Source: Scatophagus argus (taxonomy: Eukaryota > Chordata > Actinopteri > Scatophagidae). Taken from it: DNA of 64,000 bases. The DNA is taken from NCBI RefSeq assembly GCF_020382885.2, contig NC_058499.1, positions 9,843,872-9,907,871 of the forward strand, given 5' to 3'. The position numbers were made by a program, and so were the translations under genes. Positions 51,601 to 63,600 of the stretch are shown one piece after another; positions within the stretch are counted from its first letter, which is position 1, and the number at the start of each line of letters is the position of its first letter. A model generated the notes under the pieces. It was not told the DNA's origin, did not search any database, and saw nothing but the letters and a program-made list of their open reading frames with translations.

Positions 51601-54600
51601 CATATTTTTTCACTTATCTTCTAGTATTTGTGCTTCAACGAAGGTGGAGTGCAGCTATAATATCCAAGGTGAGTATGACGTTGGCCATTACTATTAATTA
51701 AAACTATAATATAAGTCAATATATTAATGGAAAAGAAAAGATCTACCTATTGTAAGAAACAAGGCTCATATAATTCTGACAGAATTATTTCTTTTGCAGC
51801 TTGCAATTGTACATATAATGGAATTACCTACAAGTATGGAGATGAAATCTATACTATACATGATGGAGATGGAAACTGTATGACTGGAGTATGTGGAGAA
51901 AATGGAAAAATCATCAGAACTGTAGAGCCTTGCTCCACACCTGTACCCCCCACAACAACAACCACAGAAATACCCACAACAACCACAACCACAGAAATAC
52001 CCACAACAACCACGACCACAGAAACACCCACAACAACTACAAGCACTGAAGCAACCACAACCACAGAAACACGTACTACAACCACAGGAACACCCAGCAC
52101 AACAATCACACAAACAAGCACAACCACAGAAACACCCACCACATCAACTACAACCGCAACCACAGAACCCGCCAGTGAGTGCTTAGTTTGTGAGTGGTCT
52201 GATTGGTCAAACAATAATTACCCAGACTACACTAACGATGGAGATTCTGAACGCATTGATGAAATTACTGGTCTCGATTTGAGTGTTTGCAAAAAACCTC
52301 TGGAAATACAATGTAGAGTAGCAGCATTCAAAGATGTATCTTTCGAAGAGATGCGCCAAAAAAAGGTAATATGTGATCCAACAGCTGGACTGACTTGTCA
52401 TAACAAAGACCAAACCCCTTTTATTTGTTTGGACTATGAAATACGAGTCAATTGTTGTATCAGCAGCAGCTGTAGATCTTCAACTACAATCACACCCTCC
52501 ACCACAGCACCCACCACCACAACCACAATCACCACCACAACCACAACCACTGCAACACCAACCACAACAGAAACACTGCCCACAACAACCACAATCACAC
52601 CCTCTACAACAACCACAACCACAACTACAGAAACACCCACAACAACAATCACAACTACAGAAATATCCACCACAACAACTGCAACAACTACAGAAACACC
52701 TACCACAATAACCACAATCACAGAAACAACCACAACCACAGAAACACCGACCACAACAACTACAACCACAGAAACACCAACCACAACAACTACAACCACA
52801 GAAACACCTACCACAACAATCACAACAACAGAAACGCCCACTACAACAACAACAGTAACTACAGGAACACCCACCACAACAACTACAACCACAACAACAG
52901 AAACACCCTCTTCAACAACAACCACAATCACAGAAACACCCACAACAACCACGACCACAGAAACACCCACAACAACTACAAGCACTGAAGCAACCACAAC
53001 CACAGAAACACGTACTACAACCACAGGAACACCCAGCACAACAATCACACAAACAAGCACAACCACAGAAACACCCACCACATCAACTACAACCGCAACC
53101 ACAGAACCCGCCAGTGAGTGCTTAGTTTGTGAGTGGTCTGATTGGTCAAACAATAATTACCCAGACTACACTAACGATGGAGATTCTGAACGCATTGATG
53201 AAATTACTGGTCTCGATTTGAGTGTTTGCAAAAAACCTCTGGAAATACAATGTAGAGTAGCAGCATTCAAAGATGTATCTTTCGAAGAGATGCGCCAAAA
53301 AAAGGTAATATGTGATCCAACAGCTGGACTGACTTGTCATAACAAAGACCAAACCCCTTTTATTTGTTTGGACTATGAAATACGAGTCAATTGTTGTATC
53401 AGCAGCAGCTGTAGATCTTCAACTACAATCACACCCTCCACCACAGCACCCACCACCACAACCACAATCACCACCACAACCACAACCACTGCAACACCAA
53501 CCACAACAGAAACACTGCCCACAACAACCACAATCACACCCTCTACAACAACCACAACCACAACTACAGAAACACCCACAACAACAATCACAACTACAGA
53601 AATATCCACCACAACAACTGCAACAACTACAGAAACACCTACCACAATAACCACAATCACAGAAACAACCACAACCACAGAAACACCCACAACAACAATC
53701 ACAACTACAGAAATATCCACCACAACAACTGCAACAACTACAGAAACACCTACCACAATAACCACAATCACAGAAACAACCACAACCACAGAAACACCGA
53801 CCACAACAACTACAACCACAGAAACACCAACCACAACAACTACAACCACAGAAACACCCACCACAACAATCACAACAACAGAAACGCCCACTACAACAAC
53901 AACAGTAACTACAGGAACACCCACCACAACAACTACAACCACAACAACAGAAACACCCTCTTCAACAACAACAGTAACTACAGAAATACCCACCACAACA
54001 ACTACAATCACAGAAACACCCACCACAACAACTACAACCACAGAAACACCTACCACAACAACTACAACCACAGGAACACCTACCACAACAACAACAGTAA
54101 CTACAGGAACACCCACCACAACAACTACAACCACAACAACAGAAACACCCTCTTCAACAACAACAGTAACTACCGAAATACCCACCACAACAACTACAAT
54201 CACAGAAACAACTACAACCACAGAAACACCTACCACAACAATCACAACAACAGAAACGCCCACTACAACTACAACAGTAACTACAGGAACACCCACCACA
54301 ACAACTACAACCACAACAACAGAAACACCCTCTTCAACAACAACAGTAACTACAGAAACACCCACCACAACAACTACAAGCACTGGAACACGAACCACAA
54401 TAACCACAATCACAGAAACAACCACAACCACAGAAACACCCACCACACCAATCACAACAACAGAAACACCCACTACAACAACAACAGTAACTACAGAAAC
54501 ACCCACCACAACAACAACAACCACAGAAACAACCACAACCACAGAAACACCCACCACAACAACTACAACCACAGGAACACCAACCACAACAACTACAACC

Positions 54601-57600
54601 ACAGGAACACCTACCACAACAATCACAACAACAGAAACGCCCACTACAACCACAACAGTAACTACAGAAACACGCACTACAACAACTACAAGCACTGGAA
54701 CACCCACCACAATAACCACAATCACAGAAACACCCACCACAACAACTACAACCACAGAAACACCTACCACAACAACTACAACCACAGAAACAACTACAAC
54801 CACAGGAACACCAACCACAACAACTACAACCACAGGAACACCTACCACAACAATCACAACAACAGAAACGCCCACTACAACAACAACAGTAACTACAGAA
54901 ACACCCACCACAACAACTACAACCACAACAACAGAAACACCCACTACAACAACTACAAGCACTGGAACACCCACCACAATAACCACAATCACAGAAACAA
55001 CTACAACCACAGGAACACCTACCACAACGACCTTAACCTCAACTACAGAAACACCTACCACAACAATAGCAACCACAGAAACACTTACTACAACCACCAC
55101 AACGACAGAAACACCCACTGCAACAACAACAGTAACTACAGAAACACTGCCCACAACAACTACAAGTCCTGAGACACCCACCACAACAACCACAGAAACA
55201 CCTACCACAACGACCTTTGAAGTTGTTACAAATACACTGAGCACAAGAGCCTATTCAATAGCTTCGGTTGGGATTGTAACTACAGCAACCACCGAAAAAC
55301 CCACCACGTCAACTACAACCACAGAAACACCTACCACAACGATAACAACCACAGAAACACCCACTACAACCACCACAACTACAGAAACAGCCACCACAAC
55401 AACTACAAGCACTGGAACAGCCACCACAATAACCACAATCACAGAAACAACCACAACCACAGAAACACCGACCACAGCAGTTACAACCACAGAAACACCC
55501 ACCACAACAATCACAACAACAGAAACACCCACTACAACAACAACAGTAACTACAGAAACACCCACCACAACAACAACAACCACAGAAACAACCACAACCA
55601 CAGAAACACCAACCACAGGAACACCTACCACAACAAGCACAACCACAGGAACACCTTCCACAACAATCACAACTACCGAAACACCCACTACAACAACAAC
55701 CACAACCACAGAAACACCAACCACAATAACCACAACCACAGGAACACCTACCACAACAAGCACAACCACAGAAACACCTACCACAACAATCACAACAACA
55801 GAAACGCCCACTACAACAACAACAGTAACTACAGGAACACCCACCACAACAACTACAACCACAACAACAGAAACACCCTCTACAACAACAACAGTAACTA
55901 CAGAAACACCCACCACAACAACTACAAGCACTGGAACACCCACCACAATAACCACAATCACAGAAACAACCACAACCACAGAAACACCGACCACAACAAC
56001 TACAACCACAGGAACACCTACCACACCAATCACAACAACAGAAACACCCACTACAACAACAACAAGAGTAACTACAGAAACACCCACCACAATAACCACA
56101 ATCACAGAAACAACCACAACCACAGAAACACCAACCCCAATAACAACAACCGCAGGAACACCTACCACAACAAGCACAACCACAGAAACACCCACTACAA
56201 CAACAACAGTAACTACAGGAACACCCACCACAACAACTACAACCACAACAACAGAAACACCCACCACAACAACTACAACCACAGGAACACCTACCACACC
56301 AATCACAACAACAGAAACACCCACTACAACAACAACAACAGTAACTACAGAAACACCCACCACAACAACAACAACCACAGAAACAACCACAACCACAGAA
56401 ACACCAACCACAATAACCACAACCACAGGAACACCTACCACAACAAGCACAACCACAGGAACACCTTCCACAACAATCACAACTACCGAAACACCCACTA
56501 CAACAACAACAGCAACTACAGAAACACCCACCACAATAACCACAATCACAGAAACAACCACAACCACAGAAACACCCACCACAACAACTACAACCACAGA
56601 AACACCTACCACAACAACTACAACCACAGGAACACCTACCACACCAATCACAACAACAGAAACACCCACTACAACAACAACAACAGTAACTACAGAAACA
56701 CCCACCACAACAACAACAACCACAGAAACAACCACAACCACAGAAACACCAACCACAGTAACCACAACCACAGGAACACCTACCACAACAAGCACAACCA
56801 CAGGAACACCTTCCACAACAATCACAACTACCGAAACACCCACTACAACAACAACAGCAACTACAGAAACACCCACCACAATAACCACAATCACAGAAAC
56901 AACCACAACCACAGAAACACCCACCACAACAACTACAACCACAGAAACACCTACCACAACAACTACAACCACAGGAACACCTACCACACCAATCACAACA
57001 ACAGAAACACCCACTACAACAACAACAACAGTAACTACAGAAACACCCACCATAACAACAACAACCACAGAAACAACCACAACCACAGAAACACCAACCA
57101 CAGTAACCACAACCACAGGAACACCTACCACAACAAGCACAACCACAGGAACACCTTCCACAACAATCACAACTACCGAAACACCCACTACAACAACAAC
57201 AGCAACTACAGAAACACCCACCACAATAACCACAATCACAGAAACAACCACAACCACAGAAACACCAACCACAATAACCACAACCACAGGAACACCTACT
57301 ACAACAAGCACAACCACAGAAACACCTACCACAACAATCACAACAACAGAAACGCCCACTACAACAACAACAGTAACTACAGGAACACCCACCACAACAA
57401 CAGAAACACCCTCTACAACAACAACAACAGTAACTACAGAAACACCCACCACAACAACTACAAGCACTGGAACACCCACCACAATAACCACAATCACAGA
57501 AACAACCACAACCACAGAAACACCCACCACAACAACTACAACCACAGAAACACCTACCACAACAACTACAACCACAGGAACACCTACCACACCAATCACA

Positions 57601-60600
57601 ACAACAGAAACACCCACTACAACAACAACAACAGTAACTACAGAAACACCCACCACAACAACAACAACCACAGAAACAACCACAACCACAGAAACACCAA
57701 CCACAGTAACCACAACCACAGGAACACCTACCACAACAAGCACAACCACAGGAACACCTTCCACAACAATCACAACTACCGAAACACCCACTACAACAAC
57801 AACAGCAACTACAGAAACACCCACCACAATAACCACAATCACAGAAACAACCACAACCACAGAAACACCAACCACAATAACCACAACCACAGGAACACCT
57901 ACCACAACAAGCACAACCACAGAAACACCTACCACAACAATCACAACAACAGAAACGCCCACTACAACAACAACAGTAACTACAGGAACACCCACCACAA
58001 CAACTACAACCACAACAACAGAAACACCCTCTACAACAACAACAGTAACTACAGAAACACCCACCACAACAACTACAAGCACTGGAACACCCACCACAAT
58101 AACCACAATCACAGAAACAACCACAACCACAGAAACACCCACCACAACAACTACAACCACAGAAACACCTACCACAACAACTACAACCACAGGAACACCT
58201 ACCACACCAATCACAACAACAGAAACACCCACTACAACAACAACAACCACAGAAACAACCACAACCACAGAAACACCAACCACAGTAACCACAACCACAG
58301 GAACACCTACCACAACAAGCACAACCACAGGAACACCTTCCACAACAATCACAACTACCGAAACACCCACTACAACAACAACAGCAACTACAGAAACAAC
58401 CACAACCACAGAAACACCAACCACAGTAACCACAACCACAGGAACACCTACCACAACAAGCACAACCACAGGAACACCTTCCACAACAATCACAACTACC
58501 GAAACACCCACTACAACAACAACAGCAACTACAGAAACAACCACAACCACAGAAACACCAACCACAATAACCACAACCACAGGAACACCTACCACAACAA
58601 GCACAACCACAGAAACACCTACCACAACAATCACAACAACAGAAACGCCCACTACAACAACAACAGTAACTACAGGAACACCCACCACAACAACTACAAC
58701 CACAACAACAGAAACACCATCTACAACAACAACAGTAACTACAGAAACACCCACCACAACAACTACAAGCACTGGAACACCCACCACAATAACCACAATC
58801 ACAGAAACAACCACAACCACAGAAACACCCACCACAACAACTACAACCACAGAAACACCTACCACAACAACTACAACCACAGAAACACCTACCACAACAA
58901 CTACAACCACAGGAACACCTACCGCACCAATCACAACAACAGAAACACCCACTACAACAACAGTAACTACAGAAACACCCACCACAACAACAACAACCAC
59001 AGAAACAACTACAACCACAGGAACACCAACCACAACAACTACAACCACAGGAACACCTACCACAACAATCACAACAACAGAAACGCCCACTACAACAACA
59101 ACAGTAACTACAGAAACACCCACCACAACAACTACAACCACAACAACAGAAACACCCACTACAACAACTACAAGCACTGGAACACCCACCACAATAACCA
59201 CAATCACAGAAACAACTACAACCACAGGAACACCTACCACAACGACCTTAACCTCAACTACAGAAACACCTACCACAACAATAGCAACCACAGAAACACT
59301 TACTACAACCACCACAACGACAGAAACACCCACTACAACAACAACAGTAACTACAGAAACACTGCCCACAACAACTACAAGTCCTGAGACACCCACCACA
59401 ACAACCACAGAAACACCTACCACAACGACCTTTGAAGTTGTTACAAATACACTGAGCACAAGAGCCTATTCAATAGCTTCGGTTGGGATTGTAACTACAG
59501 CAACCACCGAAAAACCCACCACGTCAACTACAACCACAGAAACACCTACCACAACGATAACAACCACAGAAACACCCACTACAACCACCACAACTACAGA
59601 AACAGCCACCACAACAACTACAAGCACTGGAACAGCCACCACAATAACCACAATCACAGAAACAACCACAACCACAGAAACACCCACCACAACAATCACA
59701 ACAACAGAAACACCCACTACAACAACAACAGTAACTACAGAAACACCCACCACAACTACAGAAAATACCACCACAACATTCACAACCACTGAAAATTCTA
59801 CTACTTCAGTGGCAACAACAAGAGAGAGCACTCTTGAAAGTCCATCTGTAACACCTTCAACTCTTCACTCTTCAACACCAGGCAGAACAACTTCATGTTT
59901 CTGCAAGTACTTGGAGCAAATGTTCTCTCCTGGTAAGTAATGTACATTTTTCATTCATCATTTCTCACAACATTATGATGTTTTGGTCTTAGTTACACCT
60001 GTTTTTAGCAATCTGATACACCTAATCCCAACAAGCCACCTAAACTGTCAAGTAATGCTCTTAGGTCAATTCTCTATTTTTTTTTCTTTTGCACTGATTT
60101 CTTTTTATCATCAGAATTTGCATTCTGAATTGACCTTAATTTATATTTATCTTGGGGGGGGGGGGGTCAAATTGTTTTGTAGTTCAGCAGAACATGCATA
60201 CCTGCAATACACTTGGCATTACATTACACTGTTAATAAAAGATGTAGTGATTACTCCTCCTGGTTAGTCATTATGTCTGCACAGTGGAGGAATAAATGAC
60301 TAGAATTTTGCAAGTTGGGGAAATATCACTTCCCAGCCGACACCTATGGACAAGAATGTGGCAGTTAAAACCAGTAGAGTAAATTTAGTCTGACTAAGGT
60401 TCTGACATAATCATCTATGATCTAACCGTTTTGTTTTTATTCTCATTTAGGCAGCTTCATGTACAATAAGACAGACGGAGCAGGCTGGTGTTTCACTGCA
60501 TATTGCAACTTGACATGCAATGTTGAGAAGCTTGCTAGACCATGCCACTCTACTACTCCACCAACTCCCACTACCACCACCAACACCACCACCACCACTA

Positions 60601-63600
60601 CCACTACCACCACAACAAGCTACTCCACTACAGCAACAGCCGGTATAACAACACCATCCACGAAGACAAATTGTTCATATCTCGATCCACCAAGACAGGT
60701 ATTTGAATTTAGTTATATGCGCTTTAAAGGAGCAGATCATCTGAAAGCGAAAATACTCTCATTAATAATGACATGACCCCAAAATCATTAATAACTGCTA
60801 AAATTTTATTTCATTTGACTTTGCAACCATGGTCTCCATTCTGAGAAAGCCTGAAACAAGATCTTTAATTCCCTTGGATAAAGAGAAGGAGTTTTTCTAT
60901 TGTACATCTTCGAGTTGTAAAAATATATGTGAAAAGTAAAAACAGCAAAATGTTACAGTATTCAATGAATTCAATATGTAGGGATTTATTTGAAATTCAG
61001 TAGCCCCATATTGTAATGGCTGCTTGTTTGCTGATTTTCTTGGCTCAGTTCAGTCTGCTGTAGTGTGGAATCAAACGTATTTTATTAGATCTCCGTAGTT
61101 GCAACATAGTGGAACAAGGGTCAGTGGTTTATTTAATATACATATTTTTTTATTATCCCCATTAGTTGAATCAAACTTAAGACCATAAACACCACTCATA
61201 ACATAGAGAAACAGACAAAATGAAAGATGTAACATTACAAATAAATAAACAACAAAACAAATATCTCCATAAACAAAGAATCAAGTAATGCAATATTGCT
61301 CAGTATCTCATATGTCATAAAAGGATATCTATGAATAAACCCAAAGTAACAATCATTAAAGCATTTCAACCCATAGAAAACTGATAGTAATACCAGCAAA
61401 TAATATTGTATTTACACTTAGCATTTTTTATGTTGTATATGTTGTGTGCACATCACTGATTCAAACATGCTATTGATTTAAATGCAAGAACATTACTAAA
61501 AATATCACTTTGACTTTTACAGCATGGTGAGTCTTGGAGTTCAAGCAAATGCAGCACAAGTACGTGTGTCAATGGAAGAGTAATAATAGAACATGTGCAA
61601 TGTAAACCAGTGACCATGCCCGAGTGCGCAAATAATATTCCACCAGTTAGGGTTTATGATGAAACAGGCTGTTGTTTCGACTATGAATGCAGATGTAAGT
61701 TCAAATTATAGTATTTTCAAATTTCACATTCAAGCAACCTCTTAAAACTATCAAACACATAGAAGAACATTCAGTTCTTATACTCAGTGTAACCTCACTC
61801 TAACATTTGCAGGTATTTGTTCTGGCTGGGGAGATCCTCACTATGTGACATTTGATGGCCAGTATTACGGATTACAGAAAAACTGCACATATGTCCTGGT
61901 CAAAGAGATCATTCCTCGCCACAATTTTACAGTTCTTGTTGACAATGAAAACTGTGACGCCTCTGGAACTGTGACCTGTGTAAAATCCTTGTTGGTGTAT
62001 TATAATAACTATGAGGTTATCCTTACACTGGAGAGAACCCCAAGAACCAAGAACTTGGTAAAGTTTTCTGCAATGAACTGTCTCAACTTATTTTTATAAT
62101 TCTGCTTAATATATTTAAATGACATGCAATTGTAATGATGATTAAAAATATTTCAATTGTTTAGGTGTTCGTCAACAAGATGCAAGTATTCCCAGCCTAC
62201 TCCAATGATGACCTCATGATAACAAGTACAGGAATCGAGGTGGTTTTGAAAATCCAAGCAATTAACGCAGTTGTGACGTTCAAAGGGCTTTTATTCAGCG
62301 TTGAGGTGCCATTTTCCCTTTTCAAGGGCAACACAGAGGGGCAGTGTGGTAAGATGATAATTGTTATGCTGTTGGAATGTTAAATAGCAAATGAGGCTGC
62401 ATGCCATGTTCATAAATTTAACTAAACAGTTTGAGATTTAATATAAACGTGCCTGTGGAGGTTGTTAAGACATGGGTGATAATATCTGTCATGTTAATGT
62501 TAACTTTCACCAGGTAACTGTGACAATAACAGGACAAATGATTGTAGATTACCAAATGGCCAGATTCATTCGTCATGCTCTGAGATGGGAAAGAAGTGGC
62601 GTGTACCAGATAAAAATAAGTCATATTGTGAGGTGCCTCCTCCAACATCAACTCCAACTCCAACAACAGCAACAACAACAATCTGCCGGCCTGTCATTTG
62701 TGAAATTTTGATCAGCGAGTACGAATGTAGAGAATAAACATGAACACAATATGTCAAATCTTTCTGAACTATCACTCATATTAACAGCCTACTTTCCTTT
62801 GATTTGTGCATAAAGGGTGTTTGAAGAATGCCACAAAAAAATCCCACCACAATCCTATTATAATGCCTGTAGATTTGATGCTTGCCACATGCCTCATACC
62901 AACGTTGGATGCTCCAGCATTGAGGCATATGCGATAGCATGTGCTGAGGTGTCTGTATGTGTAGCATGGAGGAACGCTACAAACGGACAGTGTGGTAGGA
63001 GGGTTTTGCTTTAGCTGAAAGTCAGCAATGTTATTTTCAGATATCCAGATAAGTCCTTTTTCATCATTTTGATTCCACTTTTCTCTTATTGTAGAATATA
63101 AATGTGCAGAAAATCAAGTCTACAAACCCTGTGGGCCAAATGTTGTACCAACTTGCAATGCAAGGTAATCACTCAGCTCCAATAAGCAATGTCATGAATT
63201 AGATAATGTCAACAGCTTTTAATTTAATAGGACTGAGAGTCACCTTGCTAGCAGCTAAGGTGTGCTTAATCTCAATCAAATATAGTGTCAACATGCTGAT
63301 GTTAGGCAGTGATGTTTACATAATTTAGCGTGTTGGCGTGCTTACATACTGTATGTTACTTCATGGTCAACACAAAGTGCAGCTAAAGATGATCAGAATG
63401 CAATTAGTTTGGCAGGTAGTTTGGTACCTTGATACTTGTGTCATAAAACGCAATTGGAGAAATTCAAATTTTGACTTATTACAATACTAGCTCAAATGTC
63501 ATTAAAACTGATCCTGAGAGGAGCATACATTTTTCTGCCAAATAATAATTAATAAAAAATGGTATTGCAAACTATCCATCTGATAGCTATTGAGACATTT

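Larger units (their letters stand above)
51998..53686 (+). repeat. muc5: Recent 939-bp tandem duplication containing a CysD domain
   Basis: About 750 bp (51998-52747) recurs at 52937-53686 without a difference that I can see, including the whole CysD domain and its flanking Thr repeats. The offset is exactly 939 bp (313 codons), so the frame is kept. The second copy then has an extra nested 111-bp duplication. Confidence 0.9.
51800..59932 (+). other. muc5: muc5-like giant exon 29: Thr-rich mucin domain
   Basis: Single exon of 8,133 bp with an intact frame. Repeats lie at 51934-52179, 52474-53118 and 53413-59895. They are almost pure Thr with Pro and Glu, built on a unit of about 10 codons (30 bp) of the type [10 protein letters not shown] with variants GTPTTTI, ETPSSTT and STGTPTT. 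Larger units recur at uneven spacing; for example a CAGTAACCAC marker at 56756, 57101, 57704, 58283 and 58424. The domain should be densely O-glycosylated. The final codons form [13 protein letters not shown], the first cysteines of the pre-D4 module. Confidence 0.9.

Noticed and set aside
51727-51799. Met at 51727 as start of the Muc5-type repeat exon
   Set aside because: The acceptor TTTTGCAG ends at 51799 and fits the phase of exon 28; the upstream codons are intron read-through.
51934-59895. CRISPR-like or satellite array
   Set aside because: Repeats are in frame, coding and bounded by cysteine domains and splice sites. There are no unique spacers between constant repeats, and the genome is a vertebrate.
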